From Intrasporangium flavum (GTDB taxonomy: Bacteria > Actinomycetota > Actinomycetes > Actinomycetales > Dermatophilaceae), in contig NZ_MLJO01000028.1 of the NCBI RefSeq assembly GCF_001956915.1, positions 1 to 64,000 of the forward strand: 64,000 nt of DNA, given 5' to 3'. A model generated the notes under the pieces. The model did not search any database. It was given only the letters and a program-made list of their open reading frames with translations, and was not told where the DNA came from. Below are positions 26,226 to 34,639 of the stretch, piece after piece; position 1 is the stretch's first letter, and each line of letters starts with the position of its first letter. A program made the position numbers and the translations under genes.

Positions 26226-27081
26226 CGTCGGTGACATCACCCCAGCGCTGCGCAGCCCCCGGACCACACGTGGGCCGCGGACGTCCGCCGGGACCCACCG
26301 GCCCCCGGCGCCCCCGACGAGCGTGCGCGAGCGCCCGACGCCAGAGGCGCCCGACGCGTCCGACCTGTCCGACACCGCCGTCGCGCTGCCGTACGTCGTG
26401 CTCAGCTGCGGGATGTCGATCGACGGCTACCTCGACAACCCGACGCCGCAGCGGCTGCTCCTGTCCAACGACGACGACTTCGACCGGGTCGACGCGGAGC
26501 GGGCCGCGTCCGACGCGATCCTCGTCGGTGCCGCGACGATCCGCCACGACGACCCGCGCCTGCTGGTCAGGTCCGCGGCCCGCCGGGCCGAGCGCGTCGC
26601 CCGCGGTCTGCCGGCCTCGCCCACGAAGGTGACGCTGACGCGGCGGGCCGACCTCGACCCGGACGCCCGGTTCTTCGCCGCCGACGACGCCGAGAAGCTC
26701 GTCTACTGCGCGTCCCCGGCGCTCGAGGCCGCCCGCCACCGGGTCGGCGACCGGGCCACCGTCGTCGACGCCGGCCACCCCTGCGACCTCCGAGGCGTCT
26801 GGACCGACCTCGCCGCGCGTGGCGTCGGCCGGCTCATGGTCGAGGGCGGCGGCGCCGTCCACACTCAGGTGCTCGCCGCCGACCTCGCCGACGAGCTGCA
26901 GCTCGTCGTCGCACCGTTCTTCGTCGGCAGCTCTCGCGCCACCCGGTTCGTCGGCGACGCCGCGTTCCCCTTCAACGAGCAGCGACGCGCCCGCCTGGCC
27001 GAGGTGCGCCAGATCGGCGACGTCGTGCTGCTGCGCTACGCCCTCTCGCCCCGCTTCGAGGATCCGACGGTGACCGCATGA
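26209..27081 (+). CDS. RibD C-terminal-type (dihydrofolate reductase-like) pyrimidine reductase
   Basis: The reductase domain runs from about residue 60: PYVVLSCGMSIDGYLDN, DAILVGAATIRHDDPRLLVR, GRLMVEGGGAVHTQVLAADLADELQLVVAPFFVG. It matches the NADPH-dependent 5-amino-6-(5-phosphoribosylamino)uracil reductase fold. No deaminase domain is present, unlike full RibD. The start is uncertain: GTG at 26209 has GAGG 6 nt upstream and overlaps the preceding gene, while GTG 26212 or 26218 also fit. The first 60 residues are Pro/Thr-rich and not conserved-looking. It overlaps ribA by ATGA (27078-27081). Confidence 0.83.
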   Translation: MVPVPDVGDITPALRSPRTTRGPRTSAGTHRPPAPPTSVRERPTPEAPDASDLSDTAVALPYVVLSCGMSIDGYLDNPTPQRLLLSNDDDFDRVDAERAASDAILVGAATIRHDDPRLLVRSAARRAERVARGLPASPTKVTLTRRADLDPDARFFAADDAEKLVYCASPALEAARHRVGDRATVVDAGHPCDLRGVWTDLAARGVGRLMVEGGGAVHTQVLAADLADELQLVVAPFFVGSSRATRFVGDAAFPFNEQRRARLAEVRQIGDVVLLRYALSPRFEDPTVTA

Positions 27082-27818
27082 CCCAGCCCATGGCCCGCTC
27101 GCACCGCCCCGCCGGGGGCCTGCCCACCGGCGGGGTCACGCCGATCCGTCCCGCCGTGGGCTCGCCGCCACCGGCGTCGGTCCGTGCCGCCGTGCGCGTG
27201 CCGATCGCACTGGCCGACGGGTTCGAGACCATCGCGCTGGCGCACTCCTTCACCGGTCTCGTCGACGGGCTCGAGCACGTCGCCCTCGGCCTCGGCGACC
27301 GCGCCGACCCGACGCGCTCCGGCCGCCGCCCGCACGCCCCCGAGGCCCCGCCGCTGGTCCGGTTGCACAGCGAGTGCCTGACCGGCGACGTCTTCGGCAG
27401 CCAGCGCTGCGACTGCGGCCCGCAGCTGCACGAGGCCGTCCGCCGGCTCACGGCCGAGGGCGGCTACCTGCTCTACCTGCGCCAGGAGGGCCGGGGCATC
27501 GGCCTCTACCCGAAGCTCGACGCGTACGTGCTGCAGGACTCCGGGCTCGACACCTACCAGGCCAACGTCGCGCTCGGATTCGGCGCCGACGAGCGCGACT
27601 ACACCGTCGCCGCGCAGATGCTCCTGGCCCTCGACCTGCCGCGGGTCCGGGTGCTGACGAACAACCCCGACAAGCCCGCCCAGCTCGAACGGCTCGGCAT
27701 CGAGGTCACGCGCCAGGAGCCGACCGGGGTCCACGTGTCGCCCGCGAACGCCCAGTACCTGTCGACGAAGGCCACCCGCGGGGCCCACACGCTGCGCCTG
27801 CCCGACGCGACGCCCTAG
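27078..27818 (+). CDS. ribA: GTP cyclohydrolase II
   Basis: The 246 residues include the GTP cyclohydrolase II core: LVRLHSECLTGDVFGSQRCDCG (three zinc cysteines), YLLYLRQEGRGIGL, and VLTNNPDKPAQLERLGIEV. It opens GTP to 2,5-diamino-6-ribosylamino-pyrimidinone 5'-phosphate. It is not fused to RibB (DHBP synthase), unlike many housekeeping RibBA proteins. It sits after a stand-alone RibD-type reductase rather than in a full rib operon, so it is likely a second copy dedicated to the pathway of this cluster. Confidence 0.92.
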   Translation: MTQPMARSHRPAGGLPTGGVTPIRPAVGSPPPASVRAAVRVPIALADGFETIALAHSFTGLVDGLEHVALGLGDRADPTRSGRRPHAPEAPPLVRLHSECLTGDVFGSQRCDCGPQLHEAVRRLTAEGGYLLYLRQEGRGIGLYPKLDAYVLQDSGLDTYQANVALGFGADERDYTVAAQMLLALDLPRVRVLTNNPDKPAQLERLGIEVTRQEPTGVHVSPANAQYLSTKATRGAHTLRLPDATP

Positions 27819-27856
27819 CCGCCCCGACGCCCAAGCGACGTCGCGGCACCTCCTCA

Positions 27857-27908
27857 CCGGTTCGAGGTATTCGCGCGGGCCAGGGCGCGCGCAGATACCT
27901 CGAACCGG
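27857..27908. terminator. Perfect 14-bp inverted repeat between convergent genes
   Basis: CCGGTTCGAGGTAT (27857-27870) and its exact complement (27895-27908) flank a 24-nt centre that itself can pair CGCGC with GCGCG. It lies between ribA and a convergent membrane-protein gene, fitting a bidirectional terminator. The arm contains GGTTCGA, like a tRNA T-loop, but there is no tRNA around it. Confidence 0.6.
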
Positions 27909-27923
27909 ATGCCACCCGACGCG

Positions 27924-28817
27924 TCAGCCGGCGGTGAGGCCCGGTGGCGCGGTCGCCCGCCGGTCTCGGCCGACCAGGGCCAGTGCCGCGGTGCCGAGGC
28001 CCCACGCGATGCCGGGCACGGTCCACGGGTGCCCCGCGTTGCCCACCAGCAGCGCCACGCTCACCAGCTGCACGACGACGAAGATGCGCCGGAAGTCCGG
28101 GTACCGGCGCCGGAGTGCCACAGCCAGGGCGAAGAACCCCGCTGCGAGCGCCAGGCCCAGGACGGCCAAGCCGCCCAGGATGACGTAGGCCGCGCCGGCC
28201 CAGGGACCGGTCGACGGGTGCCGCTTCTCGAGGAGGTAGCCCCATCCGGCGTACCCGACCAGCGCGAGGCCGGCGACTCCCTGCAGAGCGGTCGCGGCGA
28301 CGACCACCGGTGCGAGCAGCCGCTCCGACGCGGACGGCTCGTGGTACGCCGGCTGCACGTGCGCCGTCCCCGCGGTGACGCCATCGCCACCGACCCCACC
28401 GACCCCATCGAGCCCACCGTCCCCGGGGGCCGGCTCGGCGCGTCGGTCATGACGCAGCCGGGCCAGGCCCACCGCCGCACTGGTGAACGGGATGGCCAGC
28501 ACGAGCAGCATCGTCAGGCCCCGCCCACCGGACGCCGCGAGCGCCAGGCACCCGACCATGACGGTGGCCGGAACCGCCCACTGCGCCCACAGCCGCTGCC
28601 ACGGCAGCGCGGCCGCCACGAGCAGGTACGCGAAGGGCACGACGAGCAGGGCCAGGAGGCCGAGCCCGCCCGACACGGCACCCACCACGGCAGCCACGGA
28701 GAGGACCGGACCGATGAGCAGCGCTGCGGCCTGTCCGGGCCGCGGACGCCACGTCGCCGCGGCCATGACCGCGGCGACCGCGGTGGTGATGACGGCGTAG
28801 AGCCAGGCCTCACCCAT
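27924..28817 (-). CDS. Polytopic membrane protein, function unknown
   Basis: This 297-residue protein has about eight hydrophobic helices (LYAVITTAVAAVMAAATW, LLIGPVLSVAAVVGAVSGGL, and others) with a polar Gly/Asp-rich loop around residues 130-165 containing repeated GGVGG. I recognise no family motif. ATG at 28817. Its stop codon lies in a GACGCGTC palindrome (27918-27925). It stands alone, downstream of the sugar ABC operon on the same strand (101 bp gap). Confidence 0.65.
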   Translation of the reverse strand: MGEAWLYAVITTAVAAVMAAATWRPRPGQAAALLIGPVLSVAAVVGAVSGGLGLLALLVVPFAYLLVAAALPWQRLWAQWAVPATVMVGCLALAASGGRGLTMLLVLAIPFTSAAVGLARLRHDRRAEPAPGDGGLDGVGGVGGDGVTAGTAHVQPAYHEPSASERLLAPVVVAATALQGVAGLALVGYAGWGYLLEKRHPSTGPWAGAAYVILGGLAVLGLALAAGFFALAVALRRRYPDFRRIFVVVQLVSVALLVGNAGHPWTVPGIAWGLGTAALALVGRDRRATAPPGLTAG

Positions 28818-28918
28818 CGATTCCCCCTGTGCGTGTCGGTCCGCGCGCTCGCGCGGGTGAGGTCACTGTCGCGCAGTCGGGGGCGGCGCGGGTGAGTCGC
28901 CGTGCTCAGTCGGGGTGC

Positions 28919-29770
28919 TCAGTCGCCGGCGATGCCGGTGCGCTCGACGCCCTCGACGATCCAGCGCTGCAGGAACAGGAACATGAGCAGCAGCGGCAGG
29001 ATCGCGACGAGAGCCGCCATGAACAGCTGGCTCACCTGCACCGACTGCGCCGTGAGGAACGTCGACAGCGCGATCTGCACCGTCCACGACTCCTGGTCGC
29101 GGCCGATGACGAGCGGCCACAGGAACGCGTTCCACGAGCCGATGAAGGTGATGGTGCCGATCGCGGCGACGAAGCCCATCGAGTTCGGCACGACGATGCG
29201 CCAGAAGGTGCCCCAGTACGAGAGCCCGTCGATGAACGCGGCCTCCTCGATCTCCTTGGGGAAGTTGAGGAAGAACTGCCGGAACAGGAACGTCGCGAGC
29301 GCCTGGAAGAGCCCCGGGATGATGAGGCCGCGCAGCGTCGAGATCCAGCCGAGCGTCGACACGAGCACGAAGCTCGGCACGAAGGTGACAGCCGCGGGGA
29401 TGAGCAGCGTCGCGGTGATCGCGTAGAACACCGCGTTGGAGCGGCGGTACGGGATGCGGGCCAGGCCGTAGCCGGCCAGGCCCGAGACCACCAGCACGCC
29501 GATCGTCTGGGTCACGGCGATGAGCCCGGAGTTGAGCAGCGAGCGGGCCATCGGGATCGCCGGGTTGGCGAACAGGTCGGTGAGGTTCGCGGTGTTCCAC
29601 GTCGGCGGCAGCCAGTGGAAGTCGGGCGAGGAGAGGTCCTGCTCGCGCATGAAGGCGCTGCGGACGATGAGGTAGAACGGCACGAGGAACAGCAGCGCCG
29701 CCACGACGAGCGCGCTGTAACGGGCCCACCCGGCGGTGCGGGACTGGCGCTTGCTGCGGACGATGGCCAT
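28919..29770 (-). CDS. Sugar ABC transporter permease (MalG type)
   Basis: This 283-residue inner-membrane permease has six helices and the EAA loop EEAAFIDGLSYWGTFWRIVVPNS that contacts the ATPase. The length and the start FLVPFYLIVRSAFM are typical of CUT1-family MalG proteins. Its ATG shares one base with the stop of the partner permease (TGATG at 29772-29768). It forms an operon with the MalF-type permease and a binding protein; no ATPase is encoded, so a shared MsiK-type ATPase elsewhere is likely. Confidence 0.9.
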   Translation of the reverse strand: MAIVRSKRQSRTAGWARYSALVVAALLFLVPFYLIVRSAFMREQDLSSPDFHWLPPTWNTANLTDLFANPAIPMARSLLNSGLIAVTQTIGVLVVSGLAGYGLARIPYRRSNAVFYAITATLLIPAAVTFVPSFVLVSTLGWISTLRGLIIPGLFQALATFLFRQFFLNFPKEIEEAAFIDGLSYWGTFWRIVVPNSMGFVAAIGTITFIGSWNAFLWPLVIGRDQESWTVQIALSTFLTAQSVQVSQLFMAALVAILPLLLMFLFLQRWIVEGVERTGIAGD

Positions 29771-30750
29771 CAGGCGTCCCTCTCCCCGATGCGGAGCAGC
29801 CGCCCCTGCACGACGGCGACGATCGCGATGATGAGCGTCAGGATGACGGCGCCGGCCGAGCCGTGCCCGAAGTCCTGACCGGAGCCGAGGGCCGTGTAGT
29901 AGAGGTAGACGAGCGGCGGTCGGGCGTAGGGCGGGTAGGTGCCGAACGTCGACAGGATGTTGTAGAACTCGTCGAAGGCCTGGAACGCGTTGACGAGCAG
30001 GAGCATCAGCACCGCCGTCGACGTGGCCCGCAGCTGCGGCAGCGTGATGTGCCGGAACACCTTCCAGCCCTCGGCGCCGTCGATGGCGGCCGCCTCGTAG
30101 AGCGTCGGGCTGATCCGCTGGATGCCGGCGAGGAACAGGATCATGTAGAAGCCGATCTGCAGCCAGAGCCGGGCCGTGACGATGACGAGCCAGTACCAGG
30201 GCGGGTCGGCGAGGCTGAGCCACGGGATCGAGTCGACGCCGAACCAGCCGAGCACCGCGTTGGCCAGGCCGGAGCGGATGCCGCTGAAGATCGACATCTT
30301 CCACACGAGGGCCGCGACGACGTACGAGCAGGCCGTCGGCAGGAAGAACACCGAGCGGAAGAACGCCTGCATGACGCGCGTGCGCGCCACGAGCAGCGCC
30401 GCGCCGAGCGACAGCGCGAACGTCGTCGGCACGATGAAGAGCGCGAAGAGCACGAAGGTGACCAGGCTGCTGCGGAAGGCCGGGTCGCGCAGCATGTCGA
30501 GGTAGTTGCCGACGCCGACGAACTGCGTCGGGGTCACGGTGTTGTACGAGTCGAAGAACGACAGGTAGATCGACCAGGCGATCGGCACGTAGACGAAGAC
30601 GACGAGCCCGATGACAAACGGCCCGACGAAGAGCCAGAACCACACGTTGCGGTTCTGGTAGCCCCGCAGCCGCACACCGAGCGGAGGCCGGGGCGGACGC
30701 GTCGGTGCGGAGACCGACGCGTCCGGCCGGGTGGTGGCCGGCGCGCTCAG
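29770..30750 (-). CDS. Sugar ABC transporter permease (MalF type); CTG or GTG start
   Basis: This is a CUT1-family permease with helices from WFWLFVGPFVIGLVVFVYVPI onward and the EAA loop YEAAAIDGAEGWKVFRHITLPQL. There is no ATG or TTG at the expected place. CTG at 30750 gives 326 residues, forms a CTGA overlap with the binding-protein stop, and keeps coding-like third positions. GTG at 30675 gives 301 residues, leaves a 71-nt gap and has no SD. I prefer the CTG, the second such CTGA junction in the window. The extra tail includes a DAS encoded by GACGCGTC. Confidence 0.85.
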   Translation of the reverse strand: MSAPATTRPDASVSAPTRPPRPPLGVRLRGYQNRNVWFWLFVGPFVIGLVVFVYVPIAWSIYLSFFDSYNTVTPTQFVGVGNYLDMLRDPAFRSSLVTFVLFALFIVPTTFALSLGAALLVARTRVMQAFFRSVFFLPTACSYVVAALVWKMSIFSGIRSGLANAVLGWFGVDSIPWLSLADPPWYWLVIVTARLWLQIGFYMILFLAGIQRISPTLYEAAAIDGAEGWKVFRHITLPQLRATSTAVLMLLLVNAFQAFDEFYNILSTFGTYPPYARPPLVYLYYTALGSGQDFGHGSAGAVILTLIIAIVAVVQGRLLRIGERDA

Positions 30751-32066
30751 GCGAGCACCCGCTTGAGCTCGGGGTCGGCGACGGCCTTGACCTTGGCGAT
30801 CTCGCCGGCCGGGTCCGCGCCCTCCTTGACGATGCGGTTCATCGCGTCGCCGAAGGCCGTGGCGCACTTTGGCGTCCACAGCAGCGGGCTCTGCGCGTGG
30901 CCGACGTCGGTGGCGAGCTTGGCGGCCTCGGCGGCCTGCCCCTCCTTGAGGGTCGAGGCCTGGCTGATGAGGCTGGTGCGCGAGGGGATGTGGAAGCCGT
31001 ACGCGGTGGCGAAGTCGAGCTGGTCGGCGGTCTGGTCGACCCAGAGCCACTTGGCGAACTTCTTCGCGGCGTCGACGTCCTTGGCCTTGGCGCTGACGCA
31101 CGAGCCGTACGCGCCGACCGGCACCGACGCCTTGCCGCTGCCGTCGAGGGCCGGCCAGGCCATGACGCCGAAGTCGTCGCCGAGGCCCTTCTTGATGTCG
31201 GGGAAGGTCCAGAGGCCGGTGAACTGCATCGCCGTGAGGCCGGAGGTCAGCGCCGACGCGTCGAACCAGTCCTTCGGGGCGCCGAGCAGCAGCACCTTGG
31301 CGTCCCACATCTCGCGCAGCTTGCCGAGCGCGGTGGCGGCCCGGGGGTCGTCGAAGCCGAACTCGTTGTTCTCGGTGAGGTAGTCGAGGCCGGCCGACCA
31401 CAGCATCGGGCCGCCCATGAGGCCGGCGCCGCCGTCGTTGCCGAGGAAGAGGCCCTTGACGTTGCCCTGGGTCAGCTTCTTGGCGGCGGCGATGAGCTCG
31501 TCGATCGTCTGCGGAGGCTGGATGCCGGCCTTGTCGAGCAGCGACTTGCGGTAGACGAGCAGCTGCATGTCGACGACCTGCGGGATGGCCCAGACCTTGT
31601 CCTGGTAGGTCATCCGCTTGAGGATGCCGGGGTTGAAGTCGCTCTTGGCATCGCCGAGCAGGTCGGTGAGGTCGACGACCTGGTTGCCCTTGATCATGTC
31701 GATCGTCGGGCCGTTGCCGTACTCGAACACGTCGGGGCCGGCGTCGGTCAGCAGCGACGCGGCGGTGGACTGGTCGTAGTCGCCGGGCTTCCAGCTGACC
31801 TTGACCGTGGCGTCCTTGTACGCGGCGGCGTACTTCTCGACGGCCTGCTGCGTGCCGGCCTCGCCGTACTGGTGGTACCACTGCTGGATCGACGCGCCAC
31901 CGCCTCCGCCCCCGGTGGCCCCGCCGGACGCCGCGGGCTCGCGGCCGGTGTTGCTGCCGCACGCGGCGAGGGCGCCCGTGAGGACCGCCGCCCCACCGAG
32001 GCCGAGGAGGGTCCGGCGGCTGAACGCGCCGGAGAGCTGGGTGAGCTGGGTCTGCTGGTCCGTCAT
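30747..32066 (-). CDS. Sugar ABC transporter substrate-binding lipoprotein
   Basis: This 439-residue protein is exported and lipid-anchored: SRRTLLGLGGAAVLTGALAAC has a twin-arginine pair and a lipobox ending in Cys. The mature part is a family-1 solute-binding protein (IQQWYHQYGEAGTQQAVEKYAAAY, GPDVFEYGNGPTIDMI, YGSCVSAKAKDVDAAKKFAKWLW). It is the first gene of the importer operon. The transported sugar cannot be told from sequence. GH4 and PfkB genes lie elsewhere in the window but are not linked to it. Confidence 0.9.
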   Translation of the reverse strand: MTDQQTQLTQLSGAFSRRTLLGLGGAAVLTGALAACGSNTGREPAASGGATGGGGGGASIQQWYHQYGEAGTQQAVEKYAAAYKDATVKVSWKPGDYDQSTAASLLTDAGPDVFEYGNGPTIDMIKGNQVVDLTDLLGDAKSDFNPGILKRMTYQDKVWAIPQVVDMQLLVYRKSLLDKAGIQPPQTIDELIAAAKKLTQGNVKGLFLGNDGGAGLMGGPMLWSAGLDYLTENNEFGFDDPRAATALGKLREMWDAKVLLLGAPKDWFDASALTSGLTAMQFTGLWTFPDIKKGLGDDFGVMAWPALDGSGKASVPVGAYGSCVSAKAKDVDAAKKFAKWLWVDQTADQLDFATAYGFHIPSRTSLISQASTLKEGQAAEAAKLATDVGHAQSPLLWTPKCATAFGDAMNRIVKEGADPAGEIAKVKAVADPELKRVLA

Positions 32067-32289
32067 TCCCCTGGGTCCTTCCTGCCCGTGGCACGGGCAC
32101 CGAGTGTCGGCCGGGCCCTGCGGAACAGATACCCGTCCGCGCTCGATCGTATGCGTCCACCCGGGCCGTCGGCGTTGTGGGCGTGGGCGATTCGCGACCC
32201 GGGCGGCCGCCCCGGATGAGCACCCCGACGCCCCAACCCGGCACGAGGCTCACAGGCCGAGCGCGCCTCGCTGTGGCACGATCCCTGCC

Positions 32290-32988
32290 GTGCGCCGTCG
32301 ATGCGTCAAGCTGCTCGCGGTCCTCGTCGTGCTCGTCGTCGGCGGGGGCGCCCTGGCCTACGCGGCCTGGCCGCACTACCGGCCCGTCCTGGAGGACGGC
32401 GAGGTCTACGGCGTCGACGTGTCCTCGCACCAGGGGGACATCGACTGGCGCGCCGTCGCGGCCGACGGCGTGGCCGCCGCCTACGTCAAGGCCAGCGAGG
32501 GTGGCACGTACGTCGACAGCACGTTCGTCGCCAACTGGCGCGGCGCGTCGGCGGCCGGCCTCCGGGTGGGCGCGTACCACTTCTTCACCCTGTGCCGCGG
32601 CGGCGACGAGCAGGCCGCCAACTTCCTGGCGCGCCTCCGGCAGGTGCACGGCACCGACGCCGGACGCGTCCTGCCCCCCGTCGTCGACCTCGAGCTCGGT
32701 GGCAACTGCAGCGCGCGCCCGGCTGCCGCGGTCGTCGACGCGCGGCTCGTCGACTTCGTGTCACGGGTCGAGGCGGCGACGGGACGGCGGGTGCTCCTCT
32801 ACGTCGTCGACGACTACGCGAGCCGCTACCCCCTGCCGGCCTCGCTCGAGCGCGACCGCTGGGTCCGCCGCCTCGGGTTGCGCCCTGAGGGGGCGTGGGC
32901 GTGGTGGCAGGTGCACAACGACGCGTCGGTCGACGGGGTCCACGGGCCGGTCGACCTCGACGTGGCCCGCCTCGACCACGCGAGGTAG
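32290..32988 (+). CDS. GH25 lysozyme-like muramidase, membrane-anchored
   Basis: The 232 residues from the GTG at 32290 begin with a short basic stretch and a helix LLAVLVVLVVGGGALAYAAW (signal anchor). A GH25 domain follows: YGVDVSSHQGDIDWRAV, AAAYVKASEGGTYVD, VGAYHFFTLC, LPPVVDLELGG and WWQVHNDASVDGVHGPVDLDV. The DLE triad and first Asp match the family that cleaves N-acetylmuramic acid linkages in peptidoglycan. It could act on the cell's own wall or on competitors. No operon partner. Confidence 0.88.
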   Translation: MRRRCVKLLAVLVVLVVGGGALAYAAWPHYRPVLEDGEVYGVDVSSHQGDIDWRAVAADGVAAAYVKASEGGTYVDSTFVANWRGASAAGLRVGAYHFFTLCRGGDEQAANFLARLRQVHGTDAGRVLPPVVDLELGGNCSARPAAAVVDARLVDFVSRVEAATGRRVLLYVVDDYASRYPLPASLERDRWVRRLGLRPEGAWAWWQVHNDASVDGVHGPVDLDVARLDHAR

Positions 32989-33015
32989 GCGCTCTCCGGC
33001 CCTCGGCGGTCGGCC

Positions 33016-33492
33016 TCAGATGGCGGCCGGGGAGTCGAGCGGGTTGTCGGCCGCGGTCTCGGCGGCGGTGCGGAGCAGCTCGCCGAGGAGGATCAGGGTC
33101 TGTTCGTCCTCGGGCAGGATGCGTCGCCCGAACGGCCCGCGGGCCAGGGCCACACCCTCGCCGATGCGCAGGACGGTGCGGCGCACGTCGTCACGGGTGG
33201 CGGCGTCCATCCGCTCGAGCAGCCGCGTCACGGCGAGCATCCCCGACACGACGCTGCGCCCGTCGAGCTCGAACTCGTCGAAGAGCCACGTCCGCTCGGC
33301 AGCCGCCCCGGCCAGCACCTCCCGCCCGGGGCCCTCGCTGCGCAGGGCGGCCGAGGTGGCGGCGTCCCAGAACGCGCCGCGCTCGTCCTCGTCGAACCGG
33401 ACCCGGCCGGCCAGTGCGCTGAGCACCCAGACCGGCGCGAGGCGCAGCGTCACCCACTCGGCGGCCGACCACTCGTCCTGCCAGCGGCCCAC
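33016..33492 (-). CDS. Conserved-looking hypothetical protein
   Basis: The 158 residues from the GTG at 33492 have an excellent AGGAGG 7 nt upstream. The sequence is helix-rich ([78 protein letters not shown]), with no signal peptide or membrane span. I do not recognise a family. It is divergent from the SDR gene, 225 bp away. Confidence 0.65.
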   Translation of the reverse strand: MGRWQDEWSAAEWVTLRLAPVWVLSALAGRVRFDEDERGAFWDAATSAALRSEGPGREVLAGAAAERTWLFDEFELDGRSVVSGMLAVTRLLERMDAATRDDVRRTVLRIGEGVALARGPFGRRILPEDEQTLILLGELLRTAAETAADNPLDSPAAI

Positions 33493-33717
33493 GGCGCCAC
33501 CTCCTCCTGCCCGCGCGAAGCCCTGACCGGTGACCCGTCCAGCGTACGACCGCCCGGCAAGGGGGCGATGCCCGCGACGACCGACGCGGGCCTCCCCGGG
33601 GTATCCACGGGCGTCCCCGGGCATCCGCCGGCGGGCCCGTGCGTTGTCAGGGAGGATCGGCCCCAGCCCGCCCACGCCGACCCCACCCGGGCAGCAACCC
33701 TCAGAGAGGCACCGCGC

Positions 33718-34635
33718 ATGGACCAGCTCCCCGACCTCACCGGCCGTCACGTCGTCGTCACCGGCAGCAACAGCGGCACCGGCAAGGAGGCGGCCCGCCG
33801 GCTCGCCGCGGCCGGCGCCGACGTGGTCATGGCGGTGCGCTCCACCGACAAGGGCGACGCGGCGCGCGCGGAGATCCTCGCGGCCACCCCCGACGCGTCG
33901 GTGACGGTGCGCCGGCTCGACCTCGCCGACCTCGCGTCGGTGCGGGCCTTCGCGGGCCTCCTGCTCGAGGAGGGCCGGCCGGTCGACGTGCTCGTCAACA
34001 ACGCCGGGGTCATGGCGCCGCCGAAGCGGTTCGAGACCGTCGACGGCTTCGAGCTGCAGATGGGCACGAACTTCCTCGGCCCGTTCGCGCTGACCAACCT
34101 GCTGCTGCCGCTCGTGCTGAAGGGCGAGCGCCCGCGTGTGGCGACGATGACGAGCGGCGTCGCAGCGGTCGGCACCATCGACTTCGCCGACCTGCAGTGG
34201 ACCTCGCGCCGCTTCAGCCCGTGGCGCGCCTACGCCCAGTCCAAGCTCGCCGACAGCCTCCTCGGCCTGTACCTGGCGCGGGTCGCCACCGAGCGCGACT
34301 GGCCCCTGCTCAGCACCCTCGCCCACCCCGGCTACACGCGGACCAACCTGCAGGTCGCCGGTGCGAGCCTCGGGCGCGAGGGTGCCAAGCCGCCGCTCTA
34401 CACCCGCCTGTCGGTGCTGCCGGTCCAGGAGGTCGAGCAGGGCACCGAGCCGCTCCTGCGCGCCATCGCCGACCCGACCGCCATCCAGGGCGCGTTCTAC
34501 GGCCCGGGCGGACGCTTCGGGCTGGCCGGTCCGGCGACGCTCGTGCCCCAGCCGCGCTCGGCCCGCAAGCCCGAGCTGGCCGCGTCGCTGTGGGCCGTGG
34601 CCGAGAAGCTCACCGGCACGACGCTGCCCGACTGA
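33718..34635 (+). CDS. Short-chain dehydrogenase/reductase
   Basis: This 305-residue SDR has the cofactor motif [30 protein letters not shown], the structural [10 protein letters not shown], and the catalytic pair Ser (ATMTSGVAA) and Tyr-x3-Lys (AYAQSK). The pattern resembles retinol- and WWOX-like classical SDRs common in actinobacteria; the substrate is unknown. ATG at 33718. Its TGA stop and the stop of the convergent GH144 gene together form TGACGCGTCA. Confidence 0.87.
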   Translation: MDQLPDLTGRHVVVTGSNSGTGKEAARRLAAAGADVVMAVRSTDKGDAARAEILAATPDASVTVRRLDLADLASVRAFAGLLLEEGRPVDVLVNNAGVMAPPKRFETVDGFELQMGTNFLGPFALTNLLLPLVLKGERPRVATMTSGVAAVGTIDFADLQWTSRRFSPWRAYAQSKLADSLLGLYLARVATERDWPLLSTLAHPGYTRTNLQVAGASLGREGAKPPLYTRLSVLPVQEVEQGTEPLLRAIADPTAIQGAFYGPGGRFGLAGPATLVPQPRSARKPELAASLWAVAEKLTGTTLPD

Positions 34636-34639
34636 CGCG

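Noticed and set aside
27857..27908. A tRNA gene suggested by GGTTCGA in both orientations
   Set aside because: No acceptor, D or anticodon arms can be folded around it; the symmetry is that of a simple inverted repeat.
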